A stretch of DNA of 64,000 bases from Aspidapion aeneum (GCA_963576565.1 OY755038.1:180085452-180149451), one strand, 5' to 3'; positions 23,377 to 36,975 are shown, numbered from the stretch's first letter. A program made the numbers and translations. Notes: generated by a model not told the origin, from the sequence alone.

Positions 23377-26300
23377 GGTGCCTTTTATATTAAAACTTTA
23401 AACTTTAAATCTCTTAATTATACCTCCCAATTATAAAACTAAACCACGCAATAACAAACACAAAGTTCACTTTAAATTCACTAGTGAAAATCACTATAAA
23501 TTTTCTCACAAATGTAGAAAATATAAAACTTAAATACGGGCAGACGCGAACAAAATCGAAGAACACCGGAGCAGTAAGAAAATAAAATTTATTTGCATTT
23601 AAAAATGTAATCATAGTCCATATTAATTATTTGTACAACCAACTATGACGTCCAACCCTGCAGAGAGAAATAACTACTTAAATCCTAAATTAGAATTAAA
23701 ATTAAGTAGCCATAACAAAAGTTAAAAAAAATAAACTCCTGCGTGAGTAAACCCAAAAAAAAAATAATTGCGCTTATCCTAGCTGAACTGGATTAAAATA
23801 AAGTTAAGTGATGTTTGTTTACCTCAGCAACCGAATAGGTAAATTTATCCCTAAATGGAACGTACAACAGACTACCTATAACAAAAAAAATCCCAAAGCT
23901 GTTGTACACAGTTAACGCTAGGGTATACTCCTGCTATTGCAGAACGGCTTCACAAATAAACTCCTCAAAAAAAACCCAAATCGCCGTATACAATGATTTT
24001 TCTACAAAGAATAAATCAATCAAAACCCACTTTAACCTGCTTACCTACTCTGAGTTCACACGAAACATGCATTGCTTAAGGCCACATCATCCCTTAATAT
24101 ATAAGTGAACCCAATAAACAACGGAACAGATGTTCGTGTTATAGAAATCGTAAAATATGCTCAATTCAAAAAAAATCCGCTCGCTGAAATTGCGTCGAAT
24201 TAGGCTAGTAAGGATGATGTGTGTAATTAAAAATTTTTTTTTTAAAATAACCGATAGTATTAAAAAAATTATACAAATAACGTCTTGGTAGGACTGCAAC
24301 TCTCTAATAATCGTTAAAATTAAATTCCCAAAATTTTAACTAAATTGATGCAAACCATTGTCAAGAAGACCCTAGGATCGTACCGGAAGGTGTCCAAAAA
24401 AAAATTTACAAAGATTTTTGGTATCGACCACAATAGCCCAATAGTCAAAAAAAATTAATTAGTGGCTCACTAAAATTTTCAAAATATTACTCTACCCTAA
24501 TAGGTGGTTTGGAGTAGGGAGAAAAAAATTAAAACAATTGATGATAGGTTGTTAAAACGCGAGGGTTCGCAATGAAATTATTTTAATTCAGAAAAAAAAA
24601 ATTTAATAAACTGGTCAAACCATTGTAGGGGCAAAGTACTACTATGCACCAAGAAAAAAATTTTCCAACAAGAAAATCAAGTTTCATTCCTTAAGAAAAA
24701 TATTTAAAACAAAATATTTAAAAAAATATTTTGAAAAAAAAATTCAAAATGTTTAAGTGGGGTTGCAGCTCCTATTAACAATTTTAAAAGAATTAAAATA
24801 AAATTAGCATTAGAAAAATCTTAATAGAGTTATGTCATGCAACAGTTTTTGTTCTTTTCCTTTAAAAAACAGTTGTAGATTTCCTTTCCTCTCCCACAAC
24901 TGTGTGAATGTGAAAAGTGAATGAGCTAGAAAAATTAATTTACTATACAAAAAAAAATATTGAAAATTAAATTTACTTAAGAATCATAAATCACTCACCC
25001 CGTAAAGAATTATCTTGTGTACACTTTCAAAAAAACAAATATGAAAACAATTTCAAGGTTCACCTATAAGACCGTTGTAAAACTAAATCTGCCTACTCAA
25101 GTGTCTTTACACACAACATCTAATCAAAAAAAAATTCTACTGCTTAATGCATTCTCAGATCCTTATTCCTGGTGTTCACGAGATATAAAATTAAGTTGTG
25201 CCCTATCCACAACTATTAGTCAAAGCAAAATTACCAAATGTACAAGGGCTAATGAGACCCTATCCCTACAAATGACATTTTGAAATGAAACAGCTGGGAA
25301 TAATCCTGCGTAAAAACTAAACAAAAATCAAGAAGCCAAGACTATTACATTAATTTTAAAAGAGCATAATAACCTCCCGGCCTCAAATAAACTTTTGTTA
25401 TATCAACAAAACTCGGCCTAAAACCAAAAAAATCTTTTTATTAGACATTTCCTCTATTTCCTAAGTATAATGTCAATAAACCCAAAAACTTGTGATTTCC
25501 ATTCCAATCCCATCTGGACCCTATATATTTTTCAAACGGTTAAACGCCCACAGGCGAAACAATATCTTATTTCAAAGAAAGGTGAAGATATTTTGAAGTA
25601 CCCTGTGAAAATAGGACACTATTATGGAAAATTGTTCAGATCAGTGTTCTTACTAATTTTTGACCTAAATATATCTAGTTCCCTCATGTGCATGTTACTA
25701 TTTTAATTCCTATCATAATTAAATAGATCACAAAATTTGTCTTTCTCCGCGAATCTGCAAGGTCCTGGAAAATGCGAGATTCAGCCTGTAGGCCAAATTT
25801 GGATGTATTTTAATTTAGCGAAAACCGAAGTTGCGAAATCCTAAAAAGATTAGCAGGAAGTCCTCGTTCCTCGATTTCTACACTCCGAACCAAATATTTC
25901 TTCCATTTCCACCCAGCTCGCGGGAGGAAAACCCTTAATTATTGCAATATAAAAGGTACTACTATCATATTATGCATAACAAAAAAAAATATATGCCCTC
26001 ATCATTGTTTAGTCGCATCAAAGAAAACCTATTGTTTTTAAATTTATTCTTAGGTTGAAATCTTTTTTAGAAATCAATGATCTTAAATTTATTGTTTAAC
26101 CTGAACACTTTCCCATTTATTCCACAACAGTGTATTATAATTTAAAAATTTGCTTTATTATTTGAGGTCATCATTATGAAATTATGAAATATGAAATAAA
26201 AAAAAATTATTTCCCAATTGTTCACAACTTTCAAGTTTTTATCCCTAAATAGGTACTTTCTTAGTCTAACACCATCCATCGTTATCCAACATAACGCTTT

Positions 26301-28258
26301 AATTTCAGAAGCAACAAAACGAAGATGAAGTGAAAAAGCTAAGCAAGTAAGTTGTAAGTTGTGTTACAATGGGCGCAGATGTAAGGCCCCTTTAAGTACA
26401 CGCCACTGTCTTGAAATGCAAACTAACTAAAAAACTGAAGACTAGCATATCTGCCGTCAAACAACATTTGGCCTGAAATTAAAATAATTCCATATCATAA
26501 CAATATCCTCAAAAACAAAACGTTTTTTATTATAAGACCCAAACACCTAACCAATAAATCTTGTTATTTAAAACTATGATTTGGAAGTAAAAGATTTATT
26601 TATTCCTGCCTGATCAATTAAGAACAAAAAAAAGGTTCACCTTTTCTAACTCAAGAAGTTCCCGTTTGGTCCCCTAAAAAAATATAACCTGTCTGGTCAC
26701 CCTTTAAAACTACGACCACTATACAAACCGTTTAGACCAAATAAGAATTCGAGAAGTTATGTATACAGAAAAGAAAATAATCTTTTTAAGAAAAATTAAA
26801 TTATTTAAAAAAAAGTAGTAAAATTTTGAACTATTTTTACCAATTACCCCCGCCTAGCATTTATATTTGGTTGAGTCTCTCTTAAATTCACTGACCAATT
26901 TCACGGCCTCAAAATGACATTACTTAAAAAAATTACTGAACTTTACAAATGAACAAAAAGAAATCAAAAAACTTATATCTATATCTGTCTCAGTTAAACA
27001 TTTATTTTGTGGTATTATATCTAGTTGGGCTTCAAATTCATTTTATCTGTATTCAATCCGGAGCAGGCAAAACTTCTCAAGGCTCAAACATAAATGTTTG
27101 CTCTCCATTGGCCATGACCACGCTATGACCTGAATGCAGAAAAAAAATACAGAAAAAATAATTGTGAACTAGAAAAACTTTAATTGATAGAAATACCAGT
27201 AGGTCATTAAAAAAAATGCACTACCAAAAAAAAAATTGACCAGTCACGAAAACACAACTAGACAACTAAACTGTCATCAACAGTTACCACCAAAAAACAA
27301 GTAAAGAAAATGACAAAGCAAAATAAACTCATTTTCCTTTTCTTTCATTACTAATTAATACTTTTAACTAAACAAATCTACTAGCTGTTAAGCTATATTT
27401 ACTTTAAAACAACCCAGCCAAGAAAAATTTGTGTGAAACCCTATAAAAATATTCCAATTTCCAAGTGGTGATATCCCACAAAAAATTAAAATCACCAAAA
27501 AAAAAATAACTTGTTGACCTAAATAAATTGACTGCACTAAAAAAATAAACGGTGAAACAATTTCTATCTTATCACAAGCAGGAAATAATAAAATATAAAT
27601 AAATGAACCTGAAAGAAAATTGTTAGAAAAAAACACACTACTTCTGTCATATATTTGAAACATAAAAAGACCATGTCTGGAGGTCCATCCACCTATAAAT
27701 CAACAAAAATAAATTGAAGTGAATTTACACTAATGTGTTTATTTTTCATTAAGAAAAATTAAAACATGTTTTTCCTACAAAAAACTTTAAAGAATTAAAA
27801 ACATGATTTGGACGCTGTTGAATAAAAACTCCCATGCTCTTTATCTACTTATTCTTCCTTAATAAATAAAAATTAATCTTTTTATTATCCAAGAAAAAAA
27901 CTTGTGAAGATAGGCTTATAAAAAACTATGAGAATCAATAGAGCAACAACGAATTTCAAATCAACGCCTAAATATTACCAAAAAAAAAATGTTTAAATAA
28001 TGTTATCAAAATGATGATGGAAAACTTGTTTTTCATTAAAAAAATGATTAAGTGTCAAAACCACCGACAGCCACTGAAAGACTTTAACCTGGCTATGGCT
28101 GTAACACCAAAAAAAATTTTCCTTCAAAAAATTCAAAAAAAAATCAAATAAAATTCAAAAAAAAGTTTTTTCTTTTTTTTTTCAAATTAAAAAAACAAAA
28201 AAAAATTACATCAGATGTTAAAAAAACTAGCCAAAAACTCACGTAGAACGCCATTTTG
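23377..28258 (-). other. 4.9-kb non-coding leader of the gypsy element
   Basis: Lies between the 5' LTR and gag on the minus strand. It is AT-rich, full of A runs on the plus strand, and has no open frame resembling a known protein; the few 60-90 codon frames are consistent with chance. No inner LTR or inverted repeat marking a second insertion was recognised. Most gypsy leaders are far shorter, so it is either a true feature of this family or a cryptic insertion. Confidence 0.7.
28236..28253 (-). promoter_or_regulatory. gypsy primer-binding-site candidate
   Basis: Five bases inside the 5' LTR the minus strand reads TGGCGTTCTACGTGAG, in the place and with the TGG start expected of a tRNA primer site. 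It loosely resembles lysine-tRNA type sites, but the tRNA is not assigned. Confidence 0.5.
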
Positions 28259-31200
28259 TGGCCAATTAAAATGCGTTGGGTGGCATTTGTGGCAACTACA
28301 AGACGTTGCCGCCATTTTGTGACACTGTAAATAGAATAATAACAATTTGCCAATTTGTGACACTAAAAACCACTGAATAATTAAACAAATATCTGGAAGC
28401 AGAACTGTATTTTCCAGCTAGGTAAAACATTGATATGCCCGGTAACTTTTATACAGTGGAGAAGGTGGGGTTCAGAAATAAGAAAATTTTTAGCGCCACA
28501 GTGTTTTAATATCAATGTTTTACAAAGAAGATCTTAATTAAAATACAGTTCAACCCAAACGTTGTAGCCAAACAATGAAGTTCTACCTACTTTCGAGGCT
28601 TCCAGAGTATTTGTGTAATTAAAAAACCAAAAAAATTGACTAATAAACAAAATAAAATTTAAAAGATTCCCAAATGAATCAAAATGACACAAATAGAAAG
28701 TTCCTTATATGTAGATGCACATTTCCCAAAGGTCACAGTGTACCTACATTTGAGTCAGTAGTGTAAGACTCACTTACATAAATGATTGTCAAAAAAAATA
28801 CACTTCCAAAATCGTTCCATCATAGAGGAGATCTGGACCAAATATCTGCTGTCATCATTCTACGTTGGGTAGAATGGGACAGACAGCAACCCAGTCCGAG
28901 ATCTACCCCATGAGGCAAAACAATGTAAGGAAACCGCGCAAAGTTGGTCATTGGGTTGTACAAATAACGCAAAGATTTAGTTCATCTTGTTTATTCTAAA
29001 GGTTGAAGTTGAAGTTAATATTGGAAACATGCTTAAAATAAATGAGTGTAACAAGGAAACCAAGTCAGGGCCAGAATGGCACGCAATAGCAATTTAAACT
29101 TAGCCTAATTATGCCGCAAAATTGGGGTTATGACGTCATACCTTATCTTGCGTTTACAAAAATGTTGAAATTATATGGTGAAAATTATATATATATAAAA
29201 ACAAATATTATATCTAAGGGTGTACTTGCTCCTACCTTGGTCTTCTTATTGTGTTATTTTGTTACTTGTAAACCGTATTGGTCCCAGACATTTTCCTCAC
29301 TGCTGCACCGGTCCCAGTTCTTGTTCACGCCCTCCCTGAGGATCTCCTAGCACATGATGCTAGGGCAGCACATAGTCAAAAATTGTTGCTGGATTTTTGC
29401 CCGAGCGTAAAACCCTGTGGGAAATGAAATGTTTCAGTTTCCTGGAATTCGTCTATTTTGCACGAAGTTCCCCTACACCGAGAATATTAAATCACGAACC
29501 CCATGTCGACTCAATAAAATAAAGTAGATTTAAACAGATAAACTAAAATAATCCTAACGTACCTTTCCCAGGGTTACAAGGCTACACCCGGCTTCACACC
29601 AGCGTCCAGCACAACTTTCCCAGTGATGGGTTGGACAGGGCTGTAGACAAAGAAAAAAACAATATATAGTTTTTATCCAAAACGTGGTTAAAAAAAAATA
29701 TTAAAAAAAAACTCCAAAAATTCCACGCGTCTGCTGTAGTAAAATTACATTTCACACGAAAAACAATTACAATTTGGGAGGCAAATATTGTCTTGAAGAA
29801 TTCAAAAAAATATAAAAAATCGAACTTACCGCTCTTATTTCCCGTAGAAATGGCGTAAGCCGCCTTAAATCCCTCTCAAAAGGTGTGAGCGTCACTTTAG
29901 ATTACGCCTAACACGACGGACTCACTCTTCACAGTCTCTGGGACAGAACCTGTAGCCACTGCAGTGCCACTAACTAAAAAACAATGGCGATCCCAGAGAC
30001 TTGTTGCCGACCCAGCCAAAATTCGTTAGGAAAGAGACAAGGCACTCCGTCGAGAACACAAAAAATGAAGCCGCCGGAGTTCGTAGATTTGGTGGGGACA
30101 GTAAAACGCACAGTACCAACCTAATTTTCCCGGTTAAATTCAAATAAGGATGCAAACCTATTTATAAAAAAAACGCTCCCACCGAAAAATCACTAACTCT
30201 GGTTTGCGAAACTGGAGAAAAAAAACCCGCGGTTTTCAAACTAACCAATGAGCAAATACATTACTACTTTCGTACCGGTATATAGGGGCAGCACCGACCA
30301 AGGGACTATTGAAAATACGTAAAACGCACCTTGAGGTGTTGTCGGATCTATTTCCACGGTTGAAATTTTTATAACAAGGACATCGAGACACCCTCCATAC
30401 ATAGGCCGAACATTTGCCTACCGGACCCCGGCCAACATAGAAAGTACGAGGAAAATAACCAGCCGGACTATAAGAAGCTCAGCATTGAAACCATCAACTG
30501 TAAATTCAATTACTGAAGATCAGAGCACGCAGCAAACCCAGGAATATTCGAACATTCAACCAATTCCCATATGAGTAAAGCTATACTAAGTGTAGAATTT
30601 AGTTGTATTTTGGTTACAGTTTTAGTCAAAAGTTTCCTTTGCTCTTTATATATGTTTTCTCTAAGATTTATATGGTTTGACGCCATTTTTGTAAAACATT
30701 TCTACATTAATAAAGTTGTTTCTGAACTTGAACCTAAAATACACATTGAACTACTGCTTAAACTCGGCACAAGAGTGTTCAGATGTTAAGTTTGCTCCCC
30801 ACTAGCTAGCCCTACACAACCTCCCAATCCGACTGAGTTAGCTATTACCTTTATTTAACTATGATTATATATAAATTTATATAATATAAAAATACGATTT
30901 TGTTTATTCTTTTAGTCCTGGTTTTTATCCCTCGTTTATCTCCCATTTACGAAAGCGCATAACTCGTATTTATTTTCTCTTCTCCGTTAGGAAAATGTTT
31001 GATGCAAACTTATGGACGTTTTAAGATACTTAAAATACAAATTTTATGCATTTGTTTATCCACTGGCAAATTAAAAGTTGACACATATTCGGTTTCAGTT
31101 TTATAGTTGGACCGACAACCAACAACACTATACGTTCGCGGCATTGTTGTATTTTTCGTGGGCTGCGTTATTTTAATAACTTTGATAAAACTCACATAAA

Positions 31201-32276
31201 ATTCATGCCCGAATTAAAAAAAAATCGACGTAAACAAACATACCAAAACTGAAAACACACATGGCCGGGAGGCGTTCTTTTGTGACCCTCCTACGGTCAC
31301 GTGATATTTACGCGCCCGGGCCGGTCTTTCTCGTGGGCTGCGCTTTGCAGCTATAAAAAATATTTGTATATGTCTATTTTTTCAAATCACCTAGGTACTG
31401 TGGCTGTTACGCGGCAAACGTAATACCACTAAAGTCACTAGATCACGAAGTTCCTTCTAATTGCGTGATTTAGTGACCTTAACTGGCACAGCTATAATAA
31501 AAAACTAATGGATCCATGACGGATCTGACACCTTCCTAGCTAGCCTATTATCACACTTCACGTGAAGCCATGATAATACATTAGCCTTGAAAATAGTTTT
31601 TTGTAAATATCTCAGAAACTAAATCTCCTACGAAATACTAAAATATAGTCTACTATATTCCGAAAACAGTGTATTGATACGATGCTCCGTTAAAAAGGTA
31701 GCATTTAGGTCCTTATCAAATTAAGAAAGATGTCAAAGTGGGCGGAGCCTCGGTTTTTCCTGGTCGACCCGTGGACCCAAATATGTTTTCGTGCTATCAA
31801 AACTAGCTAATCCGTGAAGGATATGAGGTTCGGATTGTCCCAATATCCTCGAAAATAAACATACATGAACATGAAATGTTCATCTAAATGTTTCCTTCCT
31901 GTTACTGAAACAATTTGTGATGCGGCAACGTCGCCATTCCCCAGCAGAACAGCTGTTTATTTTCATGAACGTCAACGAAAATTACTAAATTTTACAGATA
32001 AATAAAACAATCAAAAGTTTTTATGTGATTTTTCCGAAACCTGTAATCTTAAATTTCAATTACGATGTCCAGATAATGCGATGTGCGTAGTGTCCACAGT
32101 AATTCGATGGAATGTCTCCTTTATAAGGTAACTTTTTGGACACTATATAACCTCCAAACCTAGCTCTATAAAATACCCTTAATTTGTGTACAGAAAGACG
32201 AGTCGAAGAGCCTTGATTATTTACCTAATTAAACAAATATGTAACGTTGCCTTAAACGTAAAAATGACACGTTACA
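28259..32276 (-). repeat. gypsy 5' LTR, 4.0 kb, with 727-bp insert
   Basis: Same sequence as 15140-18446 apart from small differences and an extra block at 30988-31714. It should contain the promoter for the minus-strand transcript. Confidence 0.92.
30988..31714. other. 727-bp block present only in the 5' LTR
   Basis: The other LTR runs straight from CTTCTCCGT to ATCAAATTAAG, whereas here 727 bp intervene. The word CTCCGTTA occurs at both its left edge (30983) and near its right end (31686). Inside is a hairpin, GTCACTAGATCACG against CGTGATTTAGTGAC (about 31435-31480), and a GC-rich patch near 31260-31350. It is either an inserted short element or a piece deleted from the other LTR by recombination between short repeats. 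Confidence 0.6.
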
Positions 32277-33245
32277 ATATTAAAAATGTTGAGGTTTTTT
32301 ATATTTTCCTATGGTTTTATCATAGTTCCTGTCAGCCTTCTAAAGCTCAGATCACTAGTGTCCCTGGAAGTAGGCAAAGTTAATTTTACGTAACTTTACA
32401 TTTATAGAGGAGGAAAATAAATTAAAATTTTGGTGTTTCTAAATTTTTTCCTATAGTCTTCCAAAACTCAGCTCTCTAGCGTTTCTAGAAGTGGACAATG
32501 CTAATTTACATAACTTTACATTTATAGGGGAGGGAAGTTAATTAAACTTTGGGGTTTTTTAATTTTCTTTTATAGTTTTATCATAGTTCCTATCAGCCTT
32601 CCAAATCTCAGCTCTCAAGCATTTCTGGAAGTGGGCAATGTTACTTTTACACACTTTTACATTTATAGAGGAGGGAAGTAAATTAGAATTTTGGGGTGTT
32701 ACTATCGGCCTTCCAAAGCTCTCTAGCGTGTCCGGAAGCGGGTAATGTTACTTTTACTTTACTTTACATTTATAGGGGAGGAAAGTAAATTATAATTTTG
32801 AGGTTTTTAATTTTTTTTCTATAGTTTTATCATAATATCAGTCTGCCATTTCTGGAAGTGGACAATGTTACTTTTACATAACTTTACATGTGTGGGGGAG
32901 TGGAGTAAATTAGAATTTTGGGGTTTTTTGATTTTTCCAGGGGTTTGGTCATAATTTCTATAAGTCTGCCGAATTTCAGCTTTGTAGCATGTCTAGAAGT
33001 ACAGTAGAATATTGATGATCTATACATGAGTGAGTGAGTGAGTGAGTGGCAATTTTGACGTTTTTTGAAATTTCGTAACTACTTTACTACTTTATGGAAT
33101 TCCATGAAACTTGGAGGGGTTATTAACTCTATGAAGATCTACGACTGTGCGAAATTTGAGATTCGTAGCTCTTTCCAAAGTAGAGTTTTAGAGAGGTCAA
33201 ATATCGGCTGAAATGTTTCAAGAAAAGATGGTATACGGCGCGCGA
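32277..33245 (+). repeat. minisatellite-bearing repeat, copy B (right part)
   Basis: Begins with atatta, the gypsy target duplication, then follows copy A (11575 onward): about five ~120-150 bp units and one end unit from about 32930 with GAGTGAGTGAGTG and ATTCCATGAAACTTGGA. The left part of this copy is at 15059-15139. Confidence 0.85.
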
Positions 33246-34482
33246 ACCTAATAAACGAAATCTATAAAAATAATACAGGTTTTTTTTCTGATTTTTAAAA
33301 TTAGCCCATGAAGTTTTAGGTACTTAGTGTTTAGAAAATTTGATAAAACCTAATTATTTTAGTTTATTTTGCATATAATATACAAATACATTATATGTGG
33401 GTAGACCTAAAACTTTATGGTTTGTATCTTACCAAGAATATTACCCATGCAACTGATTAATAATTTTTGTAGAATATTTATCTATCTTTATTTCATTTCA
33501 TTTCAAGCATTGTCAAAAATGAGTAACTTTTAATTTAAAGGCCACCACAAAAACAAATTGGACAAATTCTAAAATGAAAAAATGGTTAATATCATACCTC
33601 GAACCTTGTTTTTAGTCTAACAAAAAACACAGTTTAGCATTTTCGTATAAAATTTTGTTGGCTATAATTTTTGTTTCAAACTTTGTACAAAAAGTTATTT
33701 AAAAAAAAAGAGAATTCGTGCGCCATTTTTTTTACAAAACGGCGAGAGCAGGCATCGCTCTATAATTGTGCCAAGCTTCGGACCTTTTGCATCAAAACGT
33801 CATATTATATGGTTAAACTACTTAACTAATTTCAAGTCTTGTCCATAGGAAAGTGTCTGAATAGCTCGCAAAAATTTATTATATTACAAAATCAATCAAG
33901 TCAAGTGAAATAAAACCGGTAAAAACTACCAGCCAGAATAAGCAAAAAAATGTACGAAGACTAACAAAATTAGTCAAATTATTTCAATAAGATAAAAAAT
34001 ACAATAATAATCCTTTACAAAGACCCTCTTAAAATATCAGACCCAGGCACTCGTTTGTGAGAATTCTATTAGATATTCCAAGGGTAAAAAAGCAGGTACA
34101 AATTACATATAACAAAGAAACCCGTAGCGTCTAAAATCTAATCTGCAATGTTGCCAAATTTCTGAGGCCGGTGCGACGCGGTTTTAATACGCAGAATACG
34201 TTTTATACCACCGAGGTGACTTAGTGGACCGTTTAGTTACAGTAAAAGCGACGCTAGCGCCACCGGTAGATACGTGAACTACACGGCCAAAAAGTAGCTA
34301 TATATACCATTTTATGACCTCAGAACAAAATTTTGCACACAGCTTGCTGAGTGTGTTAGGAATCGTCCCTGAAATTTTTATTGAAAAACGTTGTCACCTC
34401 AAAAAAGTGAGGTACTAAAGTTATATATGAGGTGACACCGTAGTTTATATACTTTGTTTTGAGGTGGCTAAGTATCCTTTAT

Positions 34483-34517
<35 letters not shown>

Positions 34518-35459
34518 GGTTACCCCAAAAAACCAATCACTATTATTAATTATAACTTTTTAAATATATCATCGATTTTAATAGGGTGAATTGCACTTTG
34601 CGGGTGATAATTTTTTAATAAATGTTTCGTTTTATTGTACGCATTTGGCTGCCCTCATATAACAATACCTTAGGTGACTGTGTCGTTGATGGCTTTACCC
34701 CCAGTCAAAGTAGTTTTTTGGATTATAATAATTTATCAAAGTTTAACAGGGAGTAAAAAATAATATTATTATATGGTAAAAATACACTTTCTTCAGAAAT
34801 TAGCAAACAATCTGAGCCTAAAAATTTGGGATGGATTTCTTGTTTGCTTTTTTAATTCTGCTTGCATTTCTTTGCTTATGAATTCCTTATTAATGAACAA
34901 AAAAGCATCATGGTTAACATCGATGTTCAGTCCCTGCGCCCTTTTTGTATAAAATTTGTGGGTTTGTTATTAGAAATCTATTTTCTTTAGTTTTTCTTAT
35001 TTTATAGTTATATTCGCGTCGCTCTGTATATTACCTTTTACTACAAATCAATGCATCATTTTTTGTGTCTTTTCTCCAAAGAAAGAATCTCAAATAAAAA
35101 CCTAGTCAGTGCAAAATAAAACGTCGATCGTAGCATACATACAAAAACACATACATACGGCGCGAACGATATAAAAATTAGAATCCTTTTTTTTACTTTT
35201 TATTATTTTTAATTTTAATATAATTTACGGGAGTGTAAATAATCCTTCTCCAACCTTTCCATAATACGATTGTTGGATTATTGGAACATCGAGGACGGCC
35301 GTCAAGCTGCTGAGAAGAAACGCAACCGTAAGTTTTCCTATGAAAATACATTCCATTTTTCTCCCCTGAGAATTTACCCCCAAACAATCGATAGGGGGTG
35401 AAAATTACTCGCTAAAAGTAGCGATCCTTCATAAAGATACAAATATTATTTAGTCGGCC
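33246..35459. other. non-coding stretch between copy B and the Polinton
   Basis: No supported gene. It includes an (AT)n run at about 34474-34514, preceded by a GAGGTGAC-type sequence resembling 10190-10290. The rest is AT-rich and apparently unique. Confidence 0.5.
34474..34514. repeat. (AT)n microsatellite
   Basis: About 20 AT units. Confidence 0.9.
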
Positions 35460-35689
35460 ATCTTTGATTTAAAAATTGACGAAGGTTGGTATGGTGATGC
35501 TCAAAGAGCAATCGATTCTCACTATGATACTAGTAGATAGGCAGCAAGAGTTCAGCCTATTTTCCCATGTAAATTCCCATAAGAAAACGCTAAGGTTCAA
35601 GTTAGCGAAAATTGGCCCCGTCAAGGTCACACGTCTGTGTGACGTCACAACTGTCAAAACGTATTTAATAAGTTTGAGGTGATCTGTCA

Positions 35690-35747
35690 AATATCATTGG
35701 TCAATCTGTCATATGTCAATCTGTCATGTGTCAATCAGTCAATTGCA
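35690..35747 (+). repeat. short subterminal tandem repeat of the Polinton
   Basis: Three or so ~16-bp units of the type ATATGTCAATCTGTC. The other end (51860-51940) has about two more units, so copy number differs between arms. Such subterminal repeats could be protein-binding sites, but this is not shown. Confidence 0.7.
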
Positions 35748-35894
35748 ATAATAAGCTAGCATTTGGAAATTTTTAATGGCTTCGTTTACAAAATGGGTGT
35801 CCTAAGTTTACGGTCGATATCAGTTAATATTTGTATGTAAACCAAAAAGACCTTAGTCTGGAGCAATATTCATGAATGATGTTCGAAAACGTTT

Positions 35895-35898
<4 letters not shown>

Positions 35899-35959
<61 letters not shown>

Positions 35960-36038
35960 AGAGAGAGAGAGAGAGAGAGTAAGAGAGAGAGAGAGAGAGA
36001 GAGAGTAAGAGAGAGGGAAAGAGTGATGGAGAGAGAGA

Positions 36039-36070
<32 letters not shown>

Positions 36071-36076
36071 AAGAGA
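35899..36076 (+). repeat. (GA)n microsatellite in left Polinton arm
   Basis: Long interrupted GA tract; its mirror in the right arm is the CT tract at about 51560-51706. The minus-strand frames of Leu/Ser repeats here are translation artefacts. Confidence 0.9.
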
Positions 36077-36975
36077 AACAGTGTGTGCAAGGGTCTTACT
36101 AACTGTTATAGCTCTGGCTGAACGAATGAACGAAGTGTTGGTTAAAAAGATATAAGGCGAATGTTGCTTGTGGTGTAAACACGTGACCAATGCAAGATAT
36201 AATAGAGATGTGTGTGTACTGTGTCACCTATTATGCTACGTAACCCGTGGCTGTAGTTCAAGTTGGGGACCCATACGAAATGTATACCTATTGTGTTACC
36301 TAACAAGATGTAAAATTGACAGAATAGCCAAAAAAATACTGCACTAGCTAAGCCTGATATGTTTTAATATAAAAAAGTTGATTAATCCCTGTTTGTTAAA
36401 AATAAAATCATTTTTAAAAATATTTCTTTGAATTTTTCGATGTGCATTTTCCTATATGTATCCCTTTGCACTGTTTATGTAGTTAAAGGATAACCTTATG
36501 ACCCCTCACATGTTTTTGTTTTATCTACTTAGCAAGGAGGAAAATTAATATGATGCAATACGTAATGCAGTTGGTTATTTATATGTGTGGCGCAATTGTC
36601 GTAATATTTGAAAAAAATTGCAATTTTTAATTATTTATTTTATAAAAATGGTCGTAATGATCGTCAAGAATATTGCAAACGTATTGAATGTTAATATTTC
36701 AGAACAACTAAAACCGCATCAAAATAATTATTAATTTTAGTATCTATTGGAAAAAACCCACAAAGGCTAAAAGCCTCCCTCAAAAAGTGCCAAAACGCAT
36801 ATTAAAATAAAATAATAACAAGGGCATATAATGAAAGATTGCTATCAGCTGGGGGTAGCAAAGCTACTTTTTACGCTATGTGCGCATGTTTTGCATTGAC
36901 AGTTTCCAAGAAAGACGCATTTCGGTGTACTGCGCAAATCTCATTTGGTCCTTAATAGTTTTTCACTAATTTTTC

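Larger units (their letters stand above)
15140..32276 (-). mobile_element. giant-LTR Ty3/gypsy retrotransposon (17.1 kb), decayed
   Basis: Two long direct repeats, 15140-18446 and 28259-32276, bracket a minus-strand gag-pol region (18485-23376). On the minus strand each LTR begins TGTAACGTGTCA and ends TTGGCCA. Immediately before the 3' LTR is a G7 polypurine tract, and just inside the 5' LTR is a TGGCG primer-site-like word. The hexamer atatta flanks both outer edges (15134-15139 and 32277-32282), and homology to 11555-11600 resumes across the insertion. Gag, retropepsin, reverse transcriptase, RNase H and integrase follow in Ty3/gypsy order. Unusual are the LTR length (3.3 and 4.0 kb) and a ~4.9-kb non-coding leader before gag. 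Several stops and frameshifts inactivate it. Confidence 0.92.

Noticed and set aside
35469..35690. Open frame shared with 51943-52149
   Set aside because: It spans the Polinton end and its flank; the similarity is due to the inverted repeats.
35870..36190. Leu/Ser repeat protein frames on the minus strand
   Set aside because: Translation of the GA microsatellite in the Polinton arm.
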